NCBI GenBank assembly: GCA_017618075.1
Contig: JAFZUY010000027.1
Location: 1 to 64,000 of the forward strand
DNA length: 64,000 nucleotides
Direction: 5' to 3'
Source of the DNA: Lachnospiraceae bacterium
GTDB lineage: Bacteria; Bacillota; Clostridia; Lachnospirales; Lachnospiraceae
Positions 44,361-51,620 of this stretch are shown in pieces. The translations under genes and the position numbers were made by a program. Below the pieces are notes generated by a model that saw nothing but the letters and a program-made list of their open reading frames with translations, had not been told where the DNA came from and did no database searches. Within the stretch, counting starts at the first letter, position 1. Each line of letters begins with the position of its first letter.

Positions 44361-45128
44361 ATGAAAGAAAAATTATATACAATACCCATGAACGATGCCG
44401 TAAACGCCAAGGATGAATGCCCTTTCTGCTTCGTGGAAAGAGATGTTGAGCAGGATCTTTTGGACCTCGTTTTAGGCTCCGGTTCGTCCTATATGGAAGC
44501 CGATATGAGAGAAAAAACAGACAAGGCCGGTTTTTGCAAAATGCATTTTAAAAAGATGTTTGATTACGGCAATACTTTGGGAAATGCATGGATCTTAAAA
44601 ACCCATTACATGGAGATGCGCCGTCAGATGAAGGATGCCATGGATGCATACAAGCCCGGTAAAACTCCTTTTATGGCAAAGTTTACCAAGTCTTCGGGTG
44701 CGGAAATGAGAAACTCTGTTGCCGCATGGGCCAAAGCCAAGGAAGAATCCTGCTACATCTGCAATTCATTCAATGAAATGTATGAAAGATATCTCGATAC
44801 TTTCTTTGTAATGTATAAAAAAGATCCCGAATTTGTAGAGAAGATTAAAAATTCAAAAGGCTTTTGTATCACACATTTCGGAGATGTCTGCGAAGCCGCG
44901 GAAAGCAGACTAAACGACAAGCAGAAGGAAGAATTCTTCAACATGCTCTTCCCTCTGATGCAGAAAAACATGGACCGTCTTCAGGAAGATGTTTCTTGGC
45001 TCATCGAAAAATACGATTACAGAAATAAAGATGCCGACTGGAAGAATTCTAAGGATGCCATCCAGAGAGGTATGCAGAAATTAAAAGGCGGCTATCCTGC
45101 CGATCCGGTATATCAGCAAAAGAAATAG
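44361..45128 (+). CDS. DUF6062 family protein with duplicated Cys/His site, 255 aa
   Basis: Cytosolic, mostly helical protein; start ATG 44361 with CAGGAGG ahead. It resembles the DUF6062 family of Clostridia, function unknown. An internal duplication is visible: CPFC (Cys20, Cys23) followed 36 residues later by GFCKMH (Cys59, His62), and CYIC (Cys131, Cys134) followed 35 residues later by GFCITH (Cys169, His172). Each set has four ligands (CxxC plus CxxH), suggesting two equivalent metal sites, zinc or iron-sulfur; this is inference. The rest is charged and Met-rich. It is transcribed alone, divergent from hom, and ends in a strong terminator. Confidence 0.8.
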   Translation: MKEKLYTIPMNDAVNAKDECPFCFVERDVEQDLLDLVLGSGSSYMEADMREKTDKAGFCKMHFKKMFDYGNTLGNAWILKTHYMEMRRQMKDAMDAYKPGKTPFMAKFTKSSGAEMRNSVAAWAKAKEESCYICNSFNEMYERYLDTFFVMYKKDPEFVEKIKNSKGFCITHFGDVCEAAESRLNDKQKEEFFNMLFPLMQKNMDRLQEDVSWLIEKYDYRNKDADWKNSKDAIQRGMQKLKGGYPADPVYQQKK

Positions 45129-45132
45129 ACAT

Positions 45133-45170
45133 AAAAAAGCCCGGCACCATAAAGTGTCGGGCTTAATTTT
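45133..45170. terminator. Bidirectional terminator between the DUF6062 and beta-CASP genes
   Basis: Eleven-bp stem AAGCCCGGCAC (45137-45147) / GTGTCGGGCTT (45154-45164) with one G-T pair and a 6-base loop. A T-rich tail follows on plus, and an A run before it acts as the tail on minus. Confidence 0.9.
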
Positions 45171-46773
45171 ATCTGTCCCATTTATCACACAGCGAGTTGA
45201 TCTGGTCTGCGAATTTCGCAAGGTCTTTGTTCGCACCGCCCTGGTTTCTGTCGATAACCTGTAATAGTCTGTTTCCTGCTGCAAGGAGTCTTGCAAATAC
45301 CTCGGATACTCTCTTGGCAGGGTCTTTTTTGACAACGGGTCTCGGAGATGCCTCGTATTCGATTTCGTCAGCCATCAGATCGTAGATGGTTCCGGAGTAA
45401 GGAGCATATGTATCAAATCCGTACTCATCTCTTAAGCAGTCCGCAAACATATTGCAGACGGAATCTTCACCGTGAACAAGAAATACTTTGTTGGGCTTTC
45501 TCTTAAAGGCGCTTACCCAGTCAATAAGTCCGCCCTTATCCGCATGACCGCTCATTCCGGCTAATACTTCGATATGTGCATTTACTTCAATCGGTTCACC
45601 GAAAAGCTTAACTTCTTCGATACCGTCAACAAGCATTCTTCCTAATGTTCCGTTAGCCTGGTAACCTACGAAGAGAATTGTACACTCTTCTCTCCAAAGG
45701 TTGTGCTTTAAATGATGTCTGATACGGCCTGCTTCACACATACCTGATGCGGAGATTATAACCTTTGGCTCCGAATCAAAGTTGATTTCCTTGGATTCGT
45801 CGGATGTGATGGTTAAGTTAAGCCCCGGGAATACCAGAGGGTTGATACCCTGTCTTACCAGTTCCATTGCCTCATCTGAGAAACAGTTGTAAATATTCTT
45901 CTGGAATACTTCGGTTGCTTCAACGGCTAAGGGTGAATCCACGAATACCTTAAAATCATCGTGCCCCGTTATCATTTTGGCTGCTTTAATCTGTCTTAAG
46001 AAATAAAGCATTTCCTGCGTTCTGCCGACCGCAAACGAAGGAATAACAACATTTCCGCCTCTGTCAAAAGTTCTCTGAATGATATCCGCGAGTTCTCTGA
46101 CATAATCCGGCTTGTCTTTTGAATGATATCTGTCACCGTATGTGGATTCCATTACGACATAATCGGCTTCATCGGTATATGTCGGATCTTTTAGGATGGG
46201 ATCGTTTATATTTCCGAGGTCACCCGAGAAAACGATTTTCTTGGTAACACCCATTTCTGTAATCCAGATTTCAATACTCGATGAACCGAGCAAATGTCCT
46301 ACATCGGTAAATCTGAAGGATATACCCTCGCAGAGATCATATTCTGCATTATATGCAAACGGAAGGATTTTACGAATGATTCCTTCGGCATCTTCCATTG
46401 TATAAAGCGGTTTTACGTCAAAGTCCTTTGCGCCTCTTTTAGCCTTTCTGCTCTTCCATTCTGCTTCCTGCATCTGAATATGCGCGCAGTCACGAAGCAT
46501 TATACTGCAAAGATCTCTCGTGGCCTCGGTAGCAATAACTTTTCCTTTGAACCCCTTGGAATATAAAAGAGGCAGAAGTCCCGTATGGTCAATATGCGCG
46601 TGCGTAAGAAAAACATAATCAATATCGCACTCTGCACAGGGGAGCTCGGCATTTTCAAACACATTAATACCCTGCTCCATACCATAGTCAACCAGAATCC
46701 ATTTGCCGCACGCTTCAATGCAGTGACAGCTTCCGGTTACCTCGTGATCCGCCCCGATAAAATGAAGTCTCAT
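45169..46773 (-). CDS. Metallo-beta-lactamase/beta-CASP RNase-like protein, 534 aa
   Basis: Predicted zinc-dependent ribonuclease of the CPSF73-like group. MBL motif HAHIDH (His58, His60, Asp62, His63), later SGDLGN (third zinc ligand region), MESTYGDR, and beta-CASP motifs IPSFAVGRTQEML, ISASGMCEAGRIRHHL, MSGHADKGGL and VHGED. The last ~70 residues form an extra helical tail. Bacterial members are found as exonucleases or endonucleases for RNA; the target here is unknown. It is transcribed alone, convergent with the DUF6062 gene. Confidence 0.92.
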   Translation of the reverse strand: MRLHFIGADHEVTGSCHCIEACGKWILVDYGMEQGINVFENAELPCAECDIDYVFLTHAHIDHTGLLPLLYSKGFKGKVIATEATRDLCSIMLRDCAHIQMQEAEWKSRKAKRGAKDFDVKPLYTMEDAEGIIRKILPFAYNAEYDLCEGISFRFTDVGHLLGSSSIEIWITEMGVTKKIVFSGDLGNINDPILKDPTYTDEADYVVMESTYGDRYHSKDKPDYVRELADIIQRTFDRGGNVVIPSFAVGRTQEMLYFLRQIKAAKMITGHDDFKVFVDSPLAVEATEVFQKNIYNCFSDEAMELVRQGINPLVFPGLNLTITSDESKEINFDSEPKVIISASGMCEAGRIRHHLKHNLWREECTILFVGYQANGTLGRMLVDGIEEVKLFGEPIEVNAHIEVLAGMSGHADKGGLIDWVSAFKRKPNKVFLVHGEDSVCNMFADCLRDEYGFDTYAPYSGTIYDLMADEIEYEASPRPVVKKDPAKRVSEVFARLLAAGNRLLQVIDRNQGGANKDLAKFADQINSLCDKWDR

Positions 46774-46878
46774 ATTAAATTTTGCCCCCTTAAAACCCTG
46801 AAGTATTCCTACCTCACATCATAGTTTATTTTACCAAATTTTGAGTGATTTTTCAATGAACGAATTATCCGTTTTAAG

Positions 46879-47481
46879 TTAAAAACCTATCTTTCCCGTA
46901 AAATAGTAAGCCATGCAGATGGCAAATGTGCCGACCAACATAAGGATTATGGAAATATACCATTTCCCGCCCTTGTTATAGCCGTAAAAATCGTCCCATT
47001 TTTTCTCTTCGTTTTTAACCACCAGAACTTTGTAGTAATAAAGAATTCCGTACAAAATAACCGGAAGCATGCCAAAGAGTGAATACACGAACGAAAGACT
47101 TCTTCTTTCAAGGATCGTAAAAGTAACAATCGCGATAAGCGGATTGATTAAATGCATCCAGAGTTCACGTCCCGTAAGAACTATTTTGTATCCGATTGTG
47201 GGGCCTAAAAATACAAGCACGGTAAGCATTGTAACCGTCACTGCTGCCGTTCCGGTATATTTAATCATCCACACAATAAATGAGTTCGGGAAAATGATGA
47301 TTAAGAGGGAAGCAATCGCAAGATGCACATTACTTAAGAACGTAAAATATTTAAGCGGTCTTTTACCGTTTTTTAATTTCCATCCCTCGTCATTTTTAAA
47401 AGATATGATTGTAAAAAACACCATATCCGCGAAAACAATCAGATTTAAAATTATATCAATTATCTGTTTTACATTTGCCAT
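46879..47481 (-). CDS. Six-pass integral membrane protein, possibly Pr6Pr/FAR-17a-like, 200 aa
   Basis: Hydrophobic protein with about six transmembrane helices (roughly 7-27, 42-65, 70-95, 105-122, 127-150, 172-194). The motifs KYFTFLSNVHLA near residue 44 and a His in LWMHLINPLIAI near 110 resemble the Pr6Pr/FAR-17a-AIG1 type membrane proteins, some eukaryotic members of which hydrolyse fatty-acid esters of hydroxy fatty acids. The similarity is by eye only. It follows the 100-aa gene by 15 bases and is probably co-transcribed with it. The ribosome site is weak. Confidence 0.7.
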   Translation of the reverse strand: MANVKQIIDIILNLIVFADMVFFTIISFKNDEGWKLKNGKRPLKYFTFLSNVHLAIASLLIIIFPNSFIVWMIKYTGTAAVTVTMLTVLVFLGPTIGYKIVLTGRELWMHLINPLIAIVTFTILERRSLSFVYSLFGMLPVILYGILYYYKVLVVKNEEKKWDDFYGYNKGGKWYISIILMLVGTFAICMAYYFTGKIGF

Positions 47482-47496
47482 AAGATTTATTTTTTC

Positions 47497-47799
47497 TTAT
47501 TCTTTTTTGTCCGGCGCTTTTGCCACTATTTCCCTGTATTCTCTGCTGTTCATAAAATTCGCCACGCCATACAAACTGTCAAACGAATTTTTAGATGCCA
47601 GCAAGTCTTCGTAGAGCATATCGAGTATTTCGGAATCCTTGTTTTTAACCTTTTCGAATTCCGCAAGAACTATATAAAAATAATAATTCAGCAGTCTTTT
47701 ATTGTTTCTCATCCAATGAAAAACAGGGCAGATATTAATAAAAATCATTATTGCCAGATGCTTTTTATACAGCGCATTCGAATTATTTTTATTCGACAT
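47497..47799 (-). CDS. Hypothetical protein, 100 aa
   Basis: Not recognised. It has AGGGGATTGTT in front of the ATG and reads as a real gene: helical, with a hydrophobic stretch (HLAIMIFINICPVFHWM, about 14-30) that could be a single membrane helix, then a charged helical tail (LAEFEKVKNKDSEILDMLYEDLL). It is directly upstream of the six-pass membrane protein gene, suggesting the two act together. No signal peptide, Cys pairs or other motifs. Confidence 0.65.
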   Translation of the reverse strand: MSNKNNSNALYKKHLAIMIFINICPVFHWMRNNKRLLNYYFYIVLAEFEKVKNKDSEILDMLYEDLLASKNSFDSLYGVANFMNSREYREIVAKAPDKKE

Positions 47800-47865
47800 A
47801 ACAATCCCCTTTTAAACATTTATCTCCCAACCATAAATGCGATTTTATACATATATTATTTTATC

Positions 47866-47898
47866 ATAAAAAAGACCGGAGAAATATATACTCCGGCC
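47866..47898 (-). terminator. Terminator after the glycosyltransferase gene
   Basis: CCGGAG / CTCCGG stem (47876-47881 and 47891-47896), extended by a G-C pair past a mismatch. On the minus strand it is followed by TCTTTTTTATG. Confidence 0.8.
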
Positions 47899-47921
47899 CG
47901 AATTTACAAATACTTTACATA

Positions 47922-49565
47922 TTATTCAAATTGTTTTTTATATACCTCGCAGATTGTGTTTCCGTAGGATTTTATTTCTTTTATGAGCGTGTGATCTTTC
48001 TTTAGTTCGTTATAGGCTTCTTTTGAATACATATTCGCGTAGGTCGTATTTACTATTACGTAATCGGCCTCTTTATAATCGTCTTTTATTTCGATTCTGA
48101 GTTTGTTTAAATTGATTAACTTGTCGTAATTTCTCTCGATTCCCCAGAGAGTCGGATTGTTTAGACACCCTACCGAAAACTCTTTTTCTTCGCGTTCAAG
48201 AATGGTGTTTAGCGCTTCTTTGATTGATAAATCCCAGTAGTCGAGTTCGAATCTTTCTTCGATGTTTTCACCTGCAAGCACATTGTAAAAAGAATGCTCC
48301 TGCGGGTAATTTACACCGATTCCGAAAGCACAGCTTAAAAGATAAGTTGCGGTTGCTACAGGAATGACTGCAGCAAGTTTTCTTTTCTTTAAAAATTTGT
48401 GTATTCCGACCAGACCGTGAACCATGAGTAAAACAAGCGAAGGATATACAAAATAGAAATGTCTCCAGCCGTTATATACTCTCGTGCCTGATATTACGGC
48501 AAATGCAAGTGGTACGATACCGCAGATTGTAAAGACTATTGTCCGGATGCTTTTCGATCTTTTTTCTTTTCCCATAAAAAGACCTGCAAATGTCAGGACA
48601 ACACCGGATGCAAGAAGTAAAAGATGCACGGTCGGCGTTGTGATTCCAATCATCCTTATCAAATATTTATGCGGTGTTCCCGTGACATTGTGATAAAGCA
48701 TAATGCCGTTATAAAGCACGTAATCGTTCCACCTGTTAAAGTCCAGGGCAAAGGTTAAAAGATATATGAAAAACTTTATTATTCCGCTAAAGCTTGCGGG
48801 TGTCAGACTTACAAAAAATACAATCCAGAACACTATGCAGGAAGCGGTTTTTATGATGGTTTTTGCATTTAATTTTTTTTGTACCAAAAGGTAGAAGAAC
48901 GCATATATTCCCATCACGCCAAACGGCCATGCGCCTACGATTTTCGTGTTCATCGCAAATGCGCCTGCAAGTGCAAAAAGAATTACGTCGCACCATGCGC
49001 ATCTTTTAGCGACTTTATAGCCGAAATACATAATCATAAAAACGGCTGATAAAAGAACCATGTCTTTGTTGTTGTAATGACTCTCCGCAAACATCCTCGG
49101 AGTAAGCCAGAACAAAAGAACTGCAGCCATTGCAAAAGGTGCATCTTCATATATTTCTTTTACAAGAAAATACAGACAGAGCATGCCTAAGAATACTAAG
49201 AAAAAGGTATACGCATGCCATATCGCACTTCCGAGATTGATGTTGTCTTTTTCAATCAGATAAATAAACCAGACGGGATAATAAAGCGCCGTTCCGTGAT
49301 CCTTTTCAATGGATTCACTAATCGGAATTATGCCGTTTGTTTTAAAATCATTTGCAAGTGAAGAATTCGGTGCAATATGATTTGTATACTCTAATATGTT
49401 TGAATATAAAATTTCCTTTTCGCTTTTCTCGTCCAGATAGCTTCCGTATCCGAAAGACGTTATAAATCCGATTATAAAAATAAGTGAAAGGAATAAAATC
49501 TGTGTCTTTCTGTTGTTTAAAAAATCAATAATTTTGTTTGTTCGTGTCGCGTTATTTTCTGTCAA
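47922..49565 (-). CDS. GT-C type membrane glycosyltransferase (PMT/GT39-like), 547 aa
   Basis: Large polytopic protein with about eleven transmembrane helices and a soluble C-terminal part (about 430-547). After the first helix there is an acidic loop with YGSYLDEKSEKEI and then GTALYYPVWF; the WLTPRMFAESHYNNKD segment (about 158-173) is in the place of the second loop of PMT/ArnT-like enzymes. These transfer sugars from lipid-linked donors outside the membrane. The specific acceptor is unknown; given the many surface proteins here, a protein or wall target is possible. The start is TTG at 49565 with GAGGG eight bases ahead. Single-gene unit with its own terminator. Confidence 0.8.
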   Translation of the reverse strand: MTENNATRTNKIIDFLNNRKTQILFLSLIFIIGFITSFGYGSYLDEKSEKEILYSNILEYTNHIAPNSSLANDFKTNGIIPISESIEKDHGTALYYPVWFIYLIEKDNINLGSAIWHAYTFFLVFLGMLCLYFLVKEIYEDAPFAMAAVLLFWLTPRMFAESHYNNKDMVLLSAVFMIMYFGYKVAKRCAWCDVILFALAGAFAMNTKIVGAWPFGVMGIYAFFYLLVQKKLNAKTIIKTASCIVFWIVFFVSLTPASFSGIIKFFIYLLTFALDFNRWNDYVLYNGIMLYHNVTGTPHKYLIRMIGITTPTVHLLLLASGVVLTFAGLFMGKEKRSKSIRTIVFTICGIVPLAFAVISGTRVYNGWRHFYFVYPSLVLLMVHGLVGIHKFLKKRKLAAVIPVATATYLLSCAFGIGVNYPQEHSFYNVLAGENIEERFELDYWDLSIKEALNTILEREEKEFSVGCLNNPTLWGIERNYDKLINLNKLRIEIKDDYKEADYVIVNTTYANMYSKEAYNELKKDHTLIKEIKSYGNTICEVYKKQFE

Positions 49566-49618
49566 TTTAATTACCCTCTTTTAGTAAAAATCTTAAGCCC
49601 CCAAGGTAATAGTTTTAT

Positions 49619-50155
49619 TTAGTATATCACTTTATCTGTTTTGATGTCGAAGCGATCGTGTAATGTATCTTCGATTAAGCATTCCTCGAAACATGCTCCG
49701 ACTTTGCAGAAATCATATGTCATAAATTTTGACAAGTATTTATCGTAATACCCTTTGCCATAGCCTATCCTGTAACCGTTTTTATCAAAACATATTCCGG
49801 GAACAATGATTAGGTATTTTTCATTTTCCTTCGGAATAAACACAGGACAGCTTTCTTCGGGTTCCCTTACATTAAAGTTTCCTAACTGAAGTTTGGATAA
49901 ATCATCCACCTCATAAAAGTTCATTTCTTCCTTAGTGCATCTCGGAAAATATATAGGAATATTTATCTCTTCAAATACGCCTATGACATCAACTTCATAC
50001 TTTTTCGGCGCATAGAGTAAAACTGCCGAAAAAGAATTCTCTTTTATGAGTTTTAGGAGTTCTTTTGTTATTTCAAAGGACTCTTCTTTTCTTTTTTCGT
50101 CAGGAATATTCTTTCTTATATCCGAATATTTAATTCTCAGTTCCTGTTTGTTCAT
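49619..50155 (-). CDS. 5-formyltetrahydrofolate cyclo-ligase family protein
   Basis: ATP-dependent conversion of 5-formyl-THF to 5,10-methenyl-THF (one-carbon metabolism). 178 aa, normal length. Key motif GYRIGYGKGYYDKYL (about 132-146), preceded by LIIVPGICFDKNG. The N-terminal LRIKYSDIRKNI helix is typical. The C-terminus ends early after DIKTDKVIY, as in many family members. It lies 45 bases downstream of dtd on the same strand. Confidence 0.9.
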   Translation of the reverse strand: MNKQELRIKYSDIRKNIPDEKRKEESFEITKELLKLIKENSFSAVLLYAPKKYEVDVIGVFEEINIPIYFPRCTKEEMNFYEVDDLSKLQLGNFNVREPEESCPVFIPKENEKYLIIVPGICFDKNGYRIGYGKGYYDKYLSKFMTYDFCKVGACFEECLIEDTLHDRFDIKTDKVIY

Positions 50156-50200
50156 ATTTATTAAATCTCGGTTTAACTTTAAGAGCAGTTATTTAGACAA

Positions 50201-50647
50201 TTACAGTTTTTCCGAATCAAGTATTACGGTAAAAGGACCGTCATTTAAGAGTTCAACCTTCATGTCGGCGCCAAAGATGCCTTTTTCTACCTTCTTACCA
50301 CTCTTCTTACATTCGTCGATGATGTATTCATAAAGTGCATTGGCCATATCAGGTCCGCCTGCATCCGTAAAAGAAGGTCTGTTACCTTTTTTACAGTCGG
50401 CGTAAAGAGTAAACTGTGATATTAAAAGCAGTTCGCCGCCCACATCTTCCAAAGAAAGATTTGTCTTGCCGTTTTCGTCTTCAAAGATGCGAAGGCCTAA
50501 CATCTTTTTTATGAGCTTATCCGCAATCTCCTTGGTATCAGTTCCGGATACACCTATAAGTACCAGAAAGCCCTTATTTATCTGACCAACTATTTGGGAA
50601 TCTACGGTAACGCTTGAATGCGTTACTCTCTGAATAACAAATCTCAT
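50201..50647 (-). CDS. dtd: D-aminoacyl-tRNA deacylase
   Basis: Removes D-amino acids (and glycine mischarged on tRNA-Ala) from tRNAs. 148 aa, standard size. Motifs: [15 protein letters not shown] at the start, SQFTLYAD (about 77-84), GNRPSFTDA and the cis-Pro signature NDGPFT (about 135-140), where the usual NDGPVT has Phe for Val. The ATG at 50647 has GAGGTTAAAA. It probably forms a small housekeeping run with the cyclo-ligase gene. Confidence 0.95.
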   Translation of the reverse strand: MRFVIQRVTHSSVTVDSQIVGQINKGFLVLIGVSGTDTKEIADKLIKKMLGLRIFEDENGKTNLSLEDVGGELLLISQFTLYADCKKGNRPSFTDAGGPDMANALYEYIIDECKKSGKKVEKGIFGADMKVELLNDGPFTVILDSEKL

Positions 50648-50715
50648 TTTTAACCTCGTCTAAAGTTTTTCACTGTTTTTATTCTAATTTTCTCTGTAAT
50701 GCTTCGTCAAGAAAT

Positions 50716-51555
50716 TTATAATACCGCGATGAATATACCTGTGATAATTATAAGCGCGCAGACAAGCTTATATGTAATGTTCTTTTCCTTGAATATAAAT
50801 TTGCCTGCGAGTATCGTTACAAGGCAACAGCTTTGTTTTATGAGCGTCATAACGGTCACTCTAGATTCAGGCATACTGTTTGCTATAAAGAGTGCTCTGT
50901 CGCCGATTACAAACATTATTGCGAGTATCCAGATCCAGTAGTTTTTAATCGCGCTTTTAAATTTGATTTTCTCTCTGGTGACGATGATGAAGATGATGTA
51001 ATAAAGCACCATAAAAAGCATGTACCAGAACTGAAGCTGATTGCTTGAAACATGCTTTGTGAGTATTTTATCCATTACTCCCGATATCGCGTTAAACAGG
51101 CACGAAATCATCGTGAAGCAGACAATTTTAAAACTTACTTTCTCGTCTTTTAAGTTTTTCTTTCTCTCGCATAAAAGAACGCCCACGCATACGAGTACGG
51201 AACCGATGATTGTGGTAAGCGTCATTTCTTCGTGTAGGATGATAATACCTAACGCAGAGGCAAATACAACGCGGGATAAGTCTATAACGCCGTAAAGACT
51301 TACAGGCATCTGTTTTATGGCCTTAAACGATAAAATCCATGCTATGAATATAATAAGCGATTTAAAGGCGATAGGAAGTAAGAATATCCAGTCCACATGC
51401 ATCGCTTCTTTTATGCCGGGAAGCACTATTATAAAAGACAAGAGCGTATATAAAATAAGCACTTCCAGTACAGTATTCTTTTCAAGTGATTTCTTCTTTA
51501 CGATTTCTCTGCCGCCTTTTAAAAGGCCGTAAAGAAGTACAAGCCAAATCCACAT
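50716..51555 (-). CDS. EamA/DMT family transporter, 279 aa
   Basis: About nine to ten transmembrane helices in two EamA repeats (about 1-135 and 145-279). Features typical of the family: ILSFKAIKQMPVSLYGVIDLSRVVFASALGIIILHEEMT region in the first repeat (key words PVSLY and ILHEEM) and the matching SMPESRVTVMTLIKQ/FKEKN in the second. Members export amino acids, metabolites or quaternary ammonium compounds; the substrate is unknown. The start ATG has AGGTTTAAT. It follows the dynamin gene's terminator. Confidence 0.85.
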   Translation of the reverse strand: MWIWLVLLYGLLKGGREIVKKKSLEKNTVLEVLILYTLLSFIIVLPGIKEAMHVDWIFLLPIAFKSLIIFIAWILSFKAIKQMPVSLYGVIDLSRVVFASALGIIILHEEMTLTTIIGSVLVCVGVLLCERKKNLKDEKVSFKIVCFTMISCLFNAISGVMDKILTKHVSSNQLQFWYMLFMVLYYIIFIIVTREKIKFKSAIKNYWIWILAIMFVIGDRALFIANSMPESRVTVMTLIKQSCCLVTILAGKFIFKEKNITYKLVCALIIITGIFIAVL

Positions 51556-51572
51556 ATTAAACCTTTTTGCAT

Positions 51573-51604
51573 AAAAAAAGAGGGCATTTATGTAATGCCC
51601 CCTT
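51573..51604 (-). terminator. Terminator after the dynamin-like GTPase gene
   Basis: GGGCATT (51582-51588) / AATGCCC (51594-51600), extended by AAG / CTT past one mismatch. A seven-T tail follows on the minus strand. Confidence 0.9.
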
Positions 51605-51620
51605 ATTATTTGATTTTGAA

